Shown: positions 16,900-25,782 of the stretch, in pieces
How the letters are laid out: each line of letters begins with the position of its first letter
Numbering within the stretch: position 1 is the stretch's first letter
NCBI RefSeq assembly: GCF_947495675.1
Contig: NZ_CANLZX010000018.1
Location: forward strand, 30,485-94,484
Length of the DNA stretch: 64,000 nt
Direction: 5' to 3'
From: an uncultured Algibacter sp.
GTDB taxonomy: Bacteria > Bacteroidota > Bacteroidia > Flavobacteriales > Flavobacteriaceae
Notes under the pieces: generated by a model
Told to the model about the DNA's origin: nothing
The model's input: the letters and a program-made list of their open reading frames with translations, nothing else
Database searches by the model: none
Made by a program: the position numbers and the translations under genes

Positions 16900-17325
16900 T
16901 TAAATGTTTTTTATAAAATGATATCCTAAAATTTTAAAGCCCTCATTAAAATAAAATTTATGTGATTGATAATTAGAAACATACGTATTTAACTCCATAG
17001 CTTCATAGCCTTTCTTATTAACGTAATTATAAATCCATTCAAAAAAAAGCGTTCCTAAACCTTGGCCTCTGTAAGCATCGTCTATAATTACATGGTCTGG
17101 CTCAACACTTCTTCCAGAATAATGTCTAGTACAATACCACAAACCACAAACACCTATAAGTTTATTACCATCATAAATAACGGCACACTCGTAATTTTGG
17201 TTTGTCATTTCAGAAAAGCGTTCCTCTAAAAGCTTTTTAGACACCTTAAAGTCATTTAACTTTTCAACCAATGGTATTATAGTATTAATATTTTCTTTTT
17301 CTAAAATTTTAAATTCAAAAGGCAT
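16900..17325 (-). CDS. GNAT family N-acetyltransferase
   Basis: A 141-residue GNAT protein with the acetyl-CoA binding motif A (VIIDDAYRGQGLGTLFFEW) and motif B (AMELNTYVSNYQSHKFYFNEGFK). The start is placed at ATG 17323-17325 (MPFEFKILEKENI), which begins the first GNAT beta strand; the longer frame adds an unrelated hydrophobic stretch that runs into the divergent gene's promoter region. Its substrate cannot be read from sequence. It is divergent from a second GNAT gene, with 74 bases between them. Confidence 0.88.
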   Translation of the reverse strand: MPFEFKILEKENINTIIPLVEKLNDFKVSKKLLEERFSEMTNQNYECAVIYDGNKLIGVCGLWYCTRHYSGRSVEPDHVIIDDAYRGQGLGTLFFEWIYNYVNKKGYEAMELNTYVSNYQSHKFYFNEGFKILGYHFIKNI

Positions 17326-17399
17326 AAAAAAAATTTTAGTGAAGGTAATAATTCTACAAAAAATTTTTAAGTTTGAAATAATTAAAAAAAGCAAAAACT

Positions 17400-17849
17400 A
17401 TTCACAACTCAGACTATATAATCAAACAAATAAGCTCTGCAGAAACATATTTTGTAAGACATCCTGTTTTAAGAACCGGAAAACCTGTTGAATCTTGTAT
17501 TTTAAATGGCGATAATTGGGAGGAAACAATGCACTTAGGCATGTATCATAAAGACAAAATAATTGCTGTGTGTACATTTATAAAACAAGCCAACCCTAAC
17601 ATTTTAGAAACTCAACAATATCAATTAAGAGGAATGGCGGTAACTAAACCATTTCAGGGTAAGGGTTTAGGTGGAATTATTTTAAGATATGGCGAAAATT
17701 TGTTAATTAAAAAAAGTGTGAAAATTGTTTGGTGCAATGCTAGAGAAGTTGCCATTAATTTTTACAAAAAAAGTGGTTATCAAATTATTGGAGAATCTTT
17801 TAACATAAAGGATGTTGGCTTACATTACTCCATGTACAAAACCTTGTAA
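17400..17849 (+). CDS. GNAT family N-acetyltransferase with a non-ATG start
   Basis: The first in-frame ATG is at 17529, giving only 106 residues and losing the first third of the fold. The frame is open back to 17382, after TAA at 17379-17381. The upstream codons read HNSDYIIKQISSAETYFVRHPVLR, which looks like the normal N-terminus of this subfamily. The best start is ATT at 17400, giving 149 residues; no ATG, GTG or TTG lies between 17382 and 17528. Motif A is GMAVTKPFQGKGLGGIILRYGE and the C-terminal strand VGLHYSMYKTL. Either a rare AUU start is used or the start has been lost by mutation. Confidence 0.75.
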   Translation: MHNSDYIIKQISSAETYFVRHPVLRTGKPVESCILNGDNWEETMHLGMYHKDKIIAVCTFIKQANPNILETQQYQLRGMAVTKPFQGKGLGGIILRYGENLLIKKSVKIVWCNAREVAINFYKKSGYQIIGESFNIKDVGLHYSMYKTL

Positions 17850-17942
17850 ACTACATATTAAAGGCGTGACTAAATTTAAAATTATGTGTCAAACTTTCAT
17901 AAACTAAAATTTTTTGTAATTTTAGAATCAAACTTTTTTAAA

Positions 17943-18710
17943 ATGAGAGGAAGAAATCTAAAAGTCCGTTTACTTATTGGTGCAGCCATTGCATTATTCT
18001 TTGTATTTAAAAGATGCAGCCAAAGAGAAGAGAACCCATATACAGGCAGAATGCAAACTATATCTATGACACCAGATAAAGAAATTGCAATAGGTTTACA
18101 AAGCGCACCTCAAATGGCACAACAACATGGTGGCTTACACCCAAACAACCAATATCAGGCATTAGTTGATAATGTTGGAAATAAATTAGTAAATAATAGT
18201 ATTGCTAGACAAACACCATATCAATACGAATTTCATTTATTAGCAGACCCAAATACCATTAATGCTTTTGCTTTACCAGGAGGGCAAATATTTATTACTC
18301 ATGCTCTTTTCGCTAAGCTAGAAAATGAAGACCAACTAGCAGGTGTGTTAGGTCATGAAATAGGACATGTATTAGGAAGACATAGTGCAGAACGAATTGC
18401 CGAAAGCGAATATTGGCAAGGCTTAGCAACAGCAGGCTCTGTTGGTGCAGACATGGGAGGATTAGTAAGTGGAATTGGCCAAAACACCTTATTAACTAAT
18501 GGAAGAGATGATGAATTAGAAAGTGACGACCTTGGTGTTAAATTTATGATTAAAGCTGGTTATAACCCTGAAGAAATGATAGGTGTTATGGAAATATTAA
18601 AGAATGCTGCAGGACCTAATAGGGTTCCAGAATTCAAGAGTACCCACCCAGACCCAGATAATAGAATAGAAAAAATTGAAGAAGCCATTGATAAATATAA
18701 AAATCAATAA
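17943..18710 (+). CDS. M48 family metallopeptidase, membrane-anchored
   Basis: A 255-residue Oma1/BepA-type zinc peptidase. HEIGH at 138-142 is in the context LGHEIGHVLGRHSAERIA, with the third ligand near E191 in DELESDDLG. GGQIFITHALF precedes the active site, as in the family. An N-terminal hydrophobic helix (about 9-23) anchors it in a membrane. The start is ATG 17943, giving MRGRNLKVRLLIG; the 19 residues upstream come from the promoter and leader region. Likely in envelope protein quality control. A perfect 14-bp terminator follows. Confidence 0.92.
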   Translation: MRGRNLKVRLLIGAAIALFFVFKRCSQREENPYTGRMQTISMTPDKEIAIGLQSAPQMAQQHGGLHPNNQYQALVDNVGNKLVNNSIARQTPYQYEFHLLADPNTINAFALPGGQIFITHALFAKLENEDQLAGVLGHEIGHVLGRHSAERIAESEYWQGLATAGSVGADMGGLVSGIGQNTLLTNGRDDELESDDLGVKFMIKAGYNPEEMIGVMEILKNAAGPNRVPEFKSTHPDPDNRIEKIEEAIDKYKNQ

Positions 18711-18715
18711 AAAAT

Positions 18716-18750
18716 AATTAAGCCTCGTTTATAACGAGGCTTAATTTTTG
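18716..18750 (+). terminator. Rho-independent terminator after the M48 gene
   Basis: A 14-bp perfect stem (AATTAAGCCTCGTT at 18716-18729 with its complement at 18733-18746), a 3-base loop and a T-tail. It lies between convergent genes and its AATT ends allow it to work in both directions. Confidence 0.85.
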
Positions 18751-18787
18751 AGTGACTAACTCTAATAATTATTATTTTATTTAATTA

Positions 18788-19186
18788 TTATTTTTTGGCT
18801 TTAGCATCAGCTAATGCTTTTACTATTATAGCTTCGGCATCTTTAGCTCCATGTAATTTTGCGTATTTTAAAGCTGTCATTTTTTTATCAGATTTAGCTT
18901 TTAAATTCGCACCATGTACAATTAAAAGTTTTAAAATATCTGTTCTATTAAATTTTGCAGCATACATTACAGGAGTCATTCCATTTGATTTGGCATTAAC
19001 ATCGGCACCTCTACTAATTAGTTTCTGTACTGTTTCTATATCGCCTTTAGCGATTGACACACAAAATGAATTTACTTTAAAAAAAGCCTCTACTTTGTAG
19101 TTAACAGATTGGTTTACAGGTGTTGCATTTACTGATACAATTGAAAAGCATAATGCGATTGCGGAAATAATGATTGTTTTTTTCAT
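18788..19186 (-). CDS. Secreted ankyrin-repeat protein
   Basis: The 132-residue protein has a signal peptide (KKTIIISAIALCFSIVSVNA) followed by three ankyrin repeats. Consensus fragments visible are VQKLISRGADVNAKSNGMTPVMYAAKF, ILKLLIVHGANLKAKSDKKMTALKYAK and AKDAEAIIVKAL. Ankyrin repeats bind other proteins; exported single-domain versions are common in bacteria and mostly uncharacterised. It is divergent from gpmI, with 253 bases between that hold a hairpin with T-tail and the gpmI promoter. Confidence 0.9.
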   Translation of the reverse strand: MKKTIIISAIALCFSIVSVNATPVNQSVNYKVEAFFKVNSFCVSIAKGDIETVQKLISRGADVNAKSNGMTPVMYAAKFNRTDILKLLIVHGANLKAKSDKKMTALKYAKLHGAKDAEAIIVKALADAKAKK

Positions 19187-19370
19187 GATGAAAGATTTTA
19201 ATTTGATTTATTGATTTATGTTTTTTGATATACTAAAGAGACGACAAAAATTTCAATTTGTTACAGAAAAATTTAGTTATAACGCTTTTTTAACGTTTAT
19301 TTCACAAATTATTAACGAAATCGTTTTCTTAAACAAACATTACACAAATCCTTAAAAAATAAGGCTTTTC

Positions 19371-19393
19371 AGAGGTTTTTTTAACCTCTTTTA
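19371..19393 (+). terminator. Terminator-like hairpin with no gene in front of it
   Basis: AGAGGTT (19371-19377) pairs with AACCTCT (19383-19389) around a T5 loop and is followed by T-rich sequence on the plus strand. No plus-strand gene lies between the M48 terminator and this hairpin, and the flanking ankyrin gene is read away from it. It could end a small RNA or be an attenuator-like structure just before the gpmI -7 element. Confidence 0.5.
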
Positions 19394-19406
19394 TAACTTA
19401 CTTTCT

Positions 19407-19414
19407 TATCTTTG
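19407..19414 (+). promoter_or_regulatory. -7 promoter element of gpmI (TATCTTTG)
   Basis: TATCTTTG fits TAnnTTTG exactly and ends 25 bases before the ATG of gpmI. No TTG is seen at the ideal -33 distance. Confidence 0.65.
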
Positions 19415-19439
19415 TTTGGTCTTAAAATTTTAACAAAAA

Positions 19440-20954
19440 ATGAACAAAAAAGTTATTTTAATGATTCTTGATGGTTGGGGAAACTCTCCAGACCCTAAAG
19501 TTTCTGCTATCGATCATGCCAATACACCATTCATAGATTCTTTGTATAAAAAATATCCTTTTGCAACATTACGAACCGATGGTTTACATGTAGGTTTACC
19601 AGAAGGGCAAATGGGAAATAGTGAAGTTGGCCATATGAATTTAGGTGCAGGAAGAATTGTATATCAAGATTTAGCAAAAATTAATTTAGCTATTGAAAAA
19701 GATACTTTAAAAGATGAAAAGGTATTAGTTGATGCTTTAAAATATGCTTCAGATAACAATAAAAATGTTCATTTTTTAGGATTATTAAGTAATGGTGGTG
19801 TGCATGCTCATACAAATCACTTAAAAGGATTTATTGATGCGGCAAACAAAGCAGGTGTAAATTCTTTTGTACATGCTTTTACAGATGGTAGAGACGTAGA
19901 CCCTAAGTCTGGAAAAAGTTATGTTGAAGATTTAGAACAATACATTGATGGTACAAACACAAAAATAGCAACCATAACAGGGCGTTACTATGCCATGGAT
20001 AGAGATAATAGATGGGAGCGTGTAAAACTAGCTTATGATGCTATTGCAAATGGCGTTGGTACAAAAACATCGAATCCAACACAAAATATCCAAGCTAATT
20101 ATGATAATGATGTAACTGATGAGTTTATTAAACCACTAATTGTAACAGATAGTAATAATGAGCCAGTAGCAAAAGTAGAGAAGGATGATGTTGTTATCTT
20201 TTTTAACTTTAGAACAGATAGAGGTCGCGAATTAACCGAAATGTTAAATCAAAAAGACTTTCCGGAGTACAATACCAAAAAAATTGACTTATACTATGTA
20301 ACAATTACAAATTATAGTGATGCTTTTAAAGGCATTAAAGTCATTTTTAATAAAGACAATATTACAGAAACACTTGGAGAAGTACTAGCTAAACATGGTA
20401 AAAAGCAAATTAGAATTGCTGAGACTGAAAAATATCCACATGTTACATTTTTCTTTTCTGGCGGGCAAGAAGAACCTTTTAAAGGAGAATCTCGTATTCT
20501 TAAAAACTCACCAAAAGTAGCTACCTACGATCTAAAACCAGAAATGAGTGCCTTCGAATTAAAAGACGCACTAGTACCAGAACTTGAAAAGGGTGATGTT
20601 GATTTTGTTTGCTTAAACTTCGCAAACGGAGATATGGTTGGTCATACTGGAGTTATGGAGGCTGCAATAAAAGCTTGTGAAGCAGTTGATGCATGCGTTA
20701 AAGATGTTGTAACTACAGGACTAAATAATGGATATACAACTTTACTAATAGCAGATCACGGAAACTGTGAAACGATGATAAATCCAGACGGATCACCAAA
20801 TACAGCACACACAACAAACCCTGTTCCTGTTATTTTAATTGATAATGAACTTAAGGAAATAAAAGATGGTGTTTTAGGTGATGTTGCACCTACTATATTA
20901 AAACTTATGAATGTTGAACAACCAGCAGCAATGACTCAACATCCTTTAGTTTAA
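19440..20954 (+). CDS. gpmI: 2,3-bisphosphoglycerate-independent phosphoglycerate mutase
   Basis: This glycolytic enzyme interconverts 3- and 2-phosphoglycerate using two metal ions and a phosphoserine intermediate. The 504-residue protein opens MNKKVILMILDGWGNSPD and has the nucleophile motif GQMGNSEVGHMNLGAGR (serine near residue 61). DGRDVDPKSG and GRYYAMDRD line the substrate site, and C-terminal metal ligands lie in NFANGDMVGHTG and IADHGNCE. The length matches the family (about 505-515). The HAD-type gene follows 53 bases later. Confidence 0.97.
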   Translation: MNKKVILMILDGWGNSPDPKVSAIDHANTPFIDSLYKKYPFATLRTDGLHVGLPEGQMGNSEVGHMNLGAGRIVYQDLAKINLAIEKDTLKDEKVLVDALKYASDNNKNVHFLGLLSNGGVHAHTNHLKGFIDAANKAGVNSFVHAFTDGRDVDPKSGKSYVEDLEQYIDGTNTKIATITGRYYAMDRDNRWERVKLAYDAIANGVGTKTSNPTQNIQANYDNDVTDEFIKPLIVTDSNNEPVAKVEKDDVVIFFNFRTDRGRELTEMLNQKDFPEYNTKKIDLYYVTITNYSDAFKGIKVIFNKDNITETLGEVLAKHGKKQIRIAETEKYPHVTFFFSGGQEEPFKGESRILKNSPKVATYDLKPEMSAFELKDALVPELEKGDVDFVCLNFANGDMVGHTGVMEAAIKACEAVDACVKDVVTTGLNNGYTTLLIADHGNCETMINPDGSPNTAHTTNPVPVILIDNELKEIKDGVLGDVAPTILKLMNVEQPAAMTQHPLV

Positions 20955-21007
20955 TTAATTTTAGAATAAAAAGTGTAACTTTATACGGTATAAAAGCCCA
21001 AAATTAA

Positions 21008-21412
21008 ATGAATTTTAACGATACACTCATTATTGCTGTTGATTTTGATGGTACTATAGTTGAAGATGCTTACCCCAAAATAGGCAAACCTATTTTGTTT
21101 GCCTTTGAAACTTTAAAAAAGTTACAAGAAGATGGTCATCGTTTAATTTTATGGACTTACAGATGTGGAGCCAAACTTGATGAGGCTGTTAAGTTTTGTG
21201 AAGACAATGGCATACGTTTTTACGCAGTAAATAAAAGTTTTACAGAAGAAGAATACACCAATGATATTAGTAGAAAAATAAATGCCGATTTATTTATAGA
21301 CGACAGAAATATAGGTGGTTTTCCAGGTTGGGGAGAAGTCTATCAAATGCTAACAAATTCAACACCACCAATTCCTGAAAAGAAAAAAGGATTTTTTGGA
21401 CTTTTTAGATAA
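21008..21412 (+). CDS. BT0820-family HAD-type phosphatase
   Basis: A 134-residue minimal HAD protein: motif I VDFDGTIVED (nucleophile and acid aspartates near 12 and 14), motif II in LILWTYR, and motif III/IV near the C-terminus with ADLFIDDRNIGG. The cap is almost absent, as in the small BT0820 group of Bacteroidota, whose physiological substrate I do not know. The tail KKKGFFGLFR is basic. It is probably read from the gpmI promoter, since no separate promoter is obvious in the 53-base gap. Confidence 0.88.
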   Translation: MNFNDTLIIAVDFDGTIVEDAYPKIGKPILFAFETLKKLQEDGHRLILWTYRCGAKLDEAVKFCEDNGIRFYAVNKSFTEEEYTNDISRKINADLFIDDRNIGGFPGWGEVYQMLTNSTPPIPEKKKGFFGLFR

Positions 21413-21419
21413 TACAATT

Positions 21420-22685
21420 TTAAATTAAATCGAAATAAGCCTTATCAATAGATTCTCTATGATCAGGATGTGCTATATTGACTAAGGCTTTCACCCTATC
21501 TTTAATTGTTTTTCCGTATAAATTAGCAACACCATATTCAGTAACTACATAATGCACATGAGATCTTGTTGTTACTACACCTGCACCAGGTTTTAAGCAA
21601 GGTACAATTCTACTCACACCTTTATTAGTAATAGAAGGCAATGCAATTATAGCTTTACCACCTTCACTTAATGATGCCCCTCTTATATAATCCATTTGAC
21701 CTCCAACTCCCGAATACATTTTTGAACCTAAAGAATCTGCACAAACCTGGCCTGTAACATCAACTTCAATTGCAGAATTAATTGCAACCATTTTAGGATT
21801 CTGCTTAATAATTGATACATCATTTACATAATCTGAAGCACGCATTTCAATAAATGGATTATCATCAATGTAATCATACAAACGTTTTGAACCTATTACA
21901 AACGTTGTAAGAGCACGACCCGGATTTATATTTTTATAATTCCCATTAATAACATCGCTAAGAATCAAATCAATAACACCATCAGAAAACATTTCTGTAT
22001 GTAAACCTAAATTTTTATGATTTGTAAGTCGAGATAATACGGCATTAGGAATAGTACCTACCCCCATTTGCAATGTACTCCTATCTTCAATTAAATCTGC
22101 AATATAACCTCCTATTTTGTCTTCAACCGCAGATGGTTTGCCATAAATATGTGTTGGTATTGTTTCATTACATTCAACAAACAAATCAATTTCAGTATTA
22201 TGAATAATACCATCTCCATGAGTTCTAGGCATTTGCTTATTTACCTGTGCAATTACGATTTTTGCATTATCTATAGCAGCTAAAGTTGCCTCAACTGAAA
22301 CCCCTAAAGAACAATACCCATGTCTATCTGGAACAGAAACATGAATTAACGCAACATCTAAAGGCAATATATTTCTTTTAAAAAGTAGTGGCAGTTCACT
22401 TAAAAAAACTGGAGTATAAGATCCATTGCCTGCGGCCAATGTATGGCGTACGTTATTTCCAATAAAGAAAGAATTTACATGAAAACTATCACGAAATTTA
22501 GGATTAGCATAGGGCGCATCTCCTTCAACATGTAAATGACAAACCTCAACATTTCTTAACTCCTCATGCCTCTCGGTCATAGCATTAATTAATAATTGGG
22601 GTGCAGCTGCTGCTGCTTGTAAATAAACTCTATCGTTATTTTTAATAACTTTCACAGCTTCTTGAGCACTAACACTTTTATACAT
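21420..22685 (-). CDS. Acetyl-CoA hydrolase/transferase family protein
   Basis: A 421-residue class I-type CoA-transferase resembling 4-hydroxybutyrate or butyryl-CoA:acetate CoA-transferases. Visible features are HLHVEGDAPYANP in the N-terminal half, the glycine-rich GVGTIPNAVL, and the C-terminal GVVTTRSHVHYVVTEYGVANLYGKTIKDR. The family forms a glutamyl-CoA intermediate; the candidate glutamate in EYGVANL is not certain to be the nucleophile. It may move CoA between short-chain acids such as acetate. It is convergent with the HAD gene, with 7 bases between stops. The exact acceptor is unknown. Confidence 0.9.
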   Translation of the reverse strand: MYKSVSAQEAVKVIKNNDRVYLQAAAAAPQLLINAMTERHEELRNVEVCHLHVEGDAPYANPKFRDSFHVNSFFIGNNVRHTLAAGNGSYTPVFLSELPLLFKRNILPLDVALIHVSVPDRHGYCSLGVSVEATLAAIDNAKIVIAQVNKQMPRTHGDGIIHNTEIDLFVECNETIPTHIYGKPSAVEDKIGGYIADLIEDRSTLQMGVGTIPNAVLSRLTNHKNLGLHTEMFSDGVIDLILSDVINGNYKNINPGRALTTFVIGSKRLYDYIDDNPFIEMRASDYVNDVSIIKQNPKMVAINSAIEVDVTGQVCADSLGSKMYSGVGGQMDYIRGASLSEGGKAIIALPSITNKGVSRIVPCLKPGAGVVTTRSHVHYVVTEYGVANLYGKTIKDRVKALVNIAHPDHRESIDKAYFDLI

Positions 22686-22781
22686 TTTAAAACTATTTTA
22701 TCGAATAAATTTATAGATTTAAATGGATAAATAAACTATCAAATGTCATATAAGACAATAAATAATTAATTTATAAAATGA

Positions 22782-22789
22782 GTATCTTT
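22782..22789 (+). promoter_or_regulatory. -7 promoter element that fixes the map start (TATCTTTG)
   Basis: TATCTTTG lies inside the longer open frame that begins at 22778. A promoter here means that the ATG at 22778 is not transcribed as a start, which supports ATG 22808, 18 bases further on. Confidence 0.65.
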
Positions 22790-22807
22790 GCCAATATTTT
22801 TTATAAC

Positions 22808-23626
22808 ATGATTAAAGTAAAAACTAGAGAAGAAATTGAATTAATGCGTGAAAGTGCATTAATAGTATCGAAAACTTTAGGTGAATTAGCTAAAGCAATA
22901 AAGCCTGGTGTTACAACACTTGAATTAGATAAAATTGCCGAAACATGTGTTAGAGACCATGGTGCAATTCCTGGGTTTTTAGGCCTTTATGATTTTCCTA
23001 ATACCCTATGTATGAGTCCTAATTCTCAAGTAGTGCACGGAATCCCTAATGAAATTCCTTTAGTAGAAGGCGATATTATTTCAATTGATTGTGGTGCACT
23101 TAAAAACGGTTTTTATGGAGACCATGCTTATACTTTTGCTGTAGGTGAAATTGCTCCTGAAACTAAAAAACTACTAGAAGTAACTAAAGAGTCTCTATAC
23201 GTTGGCATTAGAGAGTTTAAAGCAAATAACCGTGTTGGAGATGTTGGTTACGCAATACAAAAATACTGTGAAGATCATGGCTATGGTGTTGTAAGAGAAC
23301 TTGTTGGCCACGGATTAGGTAGTAAAATGCATGAAGACCCAGAAATGCCAAACTACGGTAAACGTGGTAGAGGTAAAAAATTTATAGAAGGTATGGTTGT
23401 AGCCATTGAACCTATGATTAACATGGGTACACACCGTATTAAACAACATAGAGATGGTTGGACAATAACTACTCAAGATAATAAACCATCTGCACATTTT
23501 GAACATGATGTAGCCTTGGTTGATGGAAAACCCGAACTACTTTCAACCTTTGCTTATATTTATGAAGCATTAGGAATAGAGAGTAACGAGGAAGATGAAT
23601 TCAGACAAAAAGCTTTAGTGCTTTAA
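22808..23626 (+). CDS. map: Type I methionine aminopeptidase
   Basis: It removes the N-terminal methionine of new proteins in the cytosol. The 272-residue protein (MIKVKTREEIELMRESA) has the five metal ligands of the pita-bread fold: D in ISIDCGAL, D in GDHAYTFAVG, H in VGHGLGSKMHEDPEMPNYG, and E in VVAIEPMI and HFEHDVAL. The preceding 10 residues of the longer frame come from the promoter and are excluded. It lacks the N-terminal zinc finger of eukaryotic MetAP1. Two further plus-strand genes follow closely (1- and 15-base gaps), so it leads a small operon. Confidence 0.96.
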   Translation: MIKVKTREEIELMRESALIVSKTLGELAKAIKPGVTTLELDKIAETCVRDHGAIPGFLGLYDFPNTLCMSPNSQVVHGIPNEIPLVEGDIISIDCGALKNGFYGDHAYTFAVGEIAPETKKLLEVTKESLYVGIREFKANNRVGDVGYAIQKYCEDHGYGVVRELVGHGLGSKMHEDPEMPNYGKRGRGKKFIEGMVVAIEPMINMGTHRIKQHRDGWTITTQDNKPSAHFEHDVALVDGKPELLSTFAYIYEALGIESNEEDEFRQKALVL

Positions 23627-23627
23627 A

Positions 23628-24392
23628 ATGAAACGTCTTTTTAAAACTATTCTCAATATAGTCCCTAGACCATTATTAATTAGGCTAAGCTATATTATTC
23701 GTCCTGTTTTGGCTTTTTTTCTAAAAGGAAATAAATTTACTGACCCTATTGACGGAAAAGGTTTTAAAACCTTTTTACCTTACGGATATGGCAAACAACG
23801 TAACAATGTTTTATCGCCATCAACTCTTAGTTTAGAGCGCCATAGGTTACTTTGGTTGTATCTAAAAAATGAAACCAATTTCTTTTCTGCCAAATTAAAA
23901 GTATTGCATTTTGCTCCTGAACAAGCATTTTATAAACGGTTTAAAAAGATGGATAATTTAGATTATGTTACTACAGATCTAAATTCGCCGTTAGCAGATG
24001 TAAAAGCAGATATATGTAACCTTCCATTTAAGGAAAATGAATTTGATATAATATTATGTAATCATGTATTAGAGCATATACCAGATGACACAAAAGCAAT
24101 GCAGGAACTGTATCGAGTATTAAAGATTGGTGGCATGGGAATTTTTCAAATCCCTCAAGATTTAAATAGAGCAGTTACATTTGAAGACGATAGCATTACT
24201 GATAAAAAAGAACGAGCTAAAATTTTTGGACAATATGACCATGTTCGTATTTACGGTCTAGACTACTTTGAAAAATTACGCAAAATTGGTTTTAAAGTTA
24301 GCGAAGTGGATTATACTACAAAACTTACCAACTCTGAAATAGAAGCATATTGCCTTGCTAAAGGCGAGATTATTCCAGTAGTTTTTAAATAA
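23628..24392 (+). CDS. Class I SAM-dependent methyltransferase
   Basis: A 254-residue protein of the Methyltransf_11 type. In place of the classic GxGxG it has LHFAPEQAFYKRF, then YVTTDLNSPLADVKADICNLPF and the motif IV/post-I region FDIILCNHVLEHIPDDTKAMQELYRVLKIGG. A hydrophobic and basic N-terminus (about 1-35) may associate with membrane. It starts one base after the map stop, so the two are cotranscribed. The substrate is unknown; the LHFAPE variant recurs in methyltransferases found next to sugar-modifying genes, though none are here. Confidence 0.88.
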   Translation: MKRLFKTILNIVPRPLLIRLSYIIRPVLAFFLKGNKFTDPIDGKGFKTFLPYGYGKQRNNVLSPSTLSLERHRLLWLYLKNETNFFSAKLKVLHFAPEQAFYKRFKKMDNLDYVTTDLNSPLADVKADICNLPFKENEFDIILCNHVLEHIPDDTKAMQELYRVLKIGGMGIFQIPQDLNRAVTFEDDSITDKKERAKIFGQYDHVRIYGLDYFEKLRKIGFKVSEVDYTTKLTNSEIEAYCLAKGEIIPVVFK

Positions 24393-24407
24393 AAAACATT
24401 TATTCTT

Positions 24408-24776
24408 ATGACACAACAAACTATTATTGCAACAGCTTCATTATTCGGTATGTTATCTGTAATATTTGGTGCATTTGGTGCTCATGCTTTAAAGAAGATA
24501 TTAAGCAATGATCAATTAAAAAGTTTTGAAACTGGTGTAAAATATCAAATGTATCATGCCATAGTTTTATTAGTTTTAGGCATAAATAATGATTTCACAA
24601 CAAAATCAATATATTGGTGCTTTACTTTGGGTATTATATTGTTTTCTTTTAGTATTTATGGTTTAGTACTGTCTGATGCTAAAGGAAAAAAGTTTCGTTT
24701 TTTAGGACCTATTACACCAATAGGAGGATTATTATTAGTAATGGGCTGGCTATTATTAATTATCTCTTCTTTTTAA
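24408..24776 (+). CDS. DUF423 small membrane protein
   Basis: A 122-residue protein with four predicted membrane helices. It opens with ASLFGMLSVIFGAFGAHALKK and later has YQMYHAIVLLVLG and IFSFSIYGLVL-type segments, closing with TPIGGLLLVMGWLLLI. The FGAFGAHALK signature and the YHxxALL-like block are typical of DUF423 (YgdD/TMEM256-like). The function is unknown. It is the last gene of the map operon and converges on apbE with a 13-base gap. Confidence 0.9.
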   Translation: MTQQTIIATASLFGMLSVIFGAFGAHALKKILSNDQLKSFETGVKYQMYHAIVLLVLGINNDFTTKSIYWCFTLGIILFSFSIYGLVLSDAKGKKFRFLGPITPIGGLLLVMGWLLLIISSF

Positions 24777-24789
24777 AATAATAAACTAT

Positions 24790-25767
24790 TTACTCATCAG
24801 GAAAACCATTAAGAGATAATGTTTCTAAAGCTTTATTATCATTCTCAAAAATCAAAAAAGCTTTTAGCTCTGGATGTATTTCTAAAAAACTTTTAATTTT
24901 TTCAATACCCATAGCTTTGAAAGCTGTAGCATAAGCATCTGCAATCATACATTCTTTTGCAATTACAGATACACTTAACAAATTTGTTTTACTTGGATAA
25001 CCTGTCTCTGTATCTATAATATGGGCGTAACGATTTCCGTTTTCATCTACCTTAAATTTTCTATAAGTACCTGACGTTGCCATGGCTTCATCTTTTAAAG
25101 ATATAGCTTTTAAAATAGATTGACCACCTTCAAAATTTGGCTTTTCCACTCCCACTTTCCAGTCACTCATTTTATGAGAATTTATTCCTTTAACTCGTAT
25201 TTCTCCTCCAATTTCTACTAAATAATTATTTACACCATTAGACTCTAAATAATCTCCAACAACATCTACAGCATACCCTTTAGCTATTGCATTAAATTCT
25301 AAATACACATTAGGGTTTAATTTTCTTATAATGTTATTATGTCTATATGTTTTATCACTACCAACATATTGCATTAAACTGTCTATTTTTAAACTATCAA
25401 CAACTTCAATAGTATTTTCTGCACCAAATTTCCAGGCATTTACTACATTTCCAATAGTTGGGTCGAATGCACCTTCTGTAAGTCCAAAAATTTCTTTTGA
25501 AGTATCATAAACCTTAATGAAGTGGTTATCAACTTCAAAAGATTCATTTCTGTTAAGTTTTGAAATATCTGAATTTGTTTGATAAGTAGATAAAGATTTG
25601 TTTATTATATAAAACAAGCTATCTATTTGTTTTTCATAATTTATGTTTGAATCATAAATTATAGAATAACTTGTTCCAAAAACAGCACCACTAAGTTTAG
25701 TGTTTTCAGTATTCTGCTTACAAGAAAAATTTAATATTAAAACTAATACCAATAAAAATTTATTCAT
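24790..25767 (-). CDS. apbE: FAD:protein FMN transferase
   Basis: It attaches FMN covalently to a threonine in target proteins, including NqrB and NqrC, on the periplasmic side. The 325-residue lipoprotein has signal and lipobox NKFLLVLVLILNFSCKQ (Cys16), GTSYSIIY, the FAD-binding region YLEFNAIAKGYAVDVVGDYLES, GGEIRVKG, and the C-terminal metal-site block HIIDTETGYPSKTNLLSVSVIA with ADAYATAFKAMG. It is transcribed after a 125-residue conserved gene 15 bases upstream. The nqr operon lies about 3 kb away, so its substrates are local. Confidence 0.95.
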   Translation of the reverse strand: MNKFLLVLVLILNFSCKQNTENTKLSGAVFGTSYSIIYDSNINYEKQIDSLFYIINKSLSTYQTNSDISKLNRNESFEVDNHFIKVYDTSKEIFGLTEGAFDPTIGNVVNAWKFGAENTIEVVDSLKIDSLMQYVGSDKTYRHNNIIRKLNPNVYLEFNAIAKGYAVDVVGDYLESNGVNNYLVEIGGEIRVKGINSHKMSDWKVGVEKPNFEGGQSILKAISLKDEAMATSGTYRKFKVDENGNRYAHIIDTETGYPSKTNLLSVSVIAKECMIADAYATAFKAMGIEKIKSFLEIHPELKAFLIFENDNKALETLSLNGFPDE

Positions 25768-25782
25768 TTTAAATATTTAATT

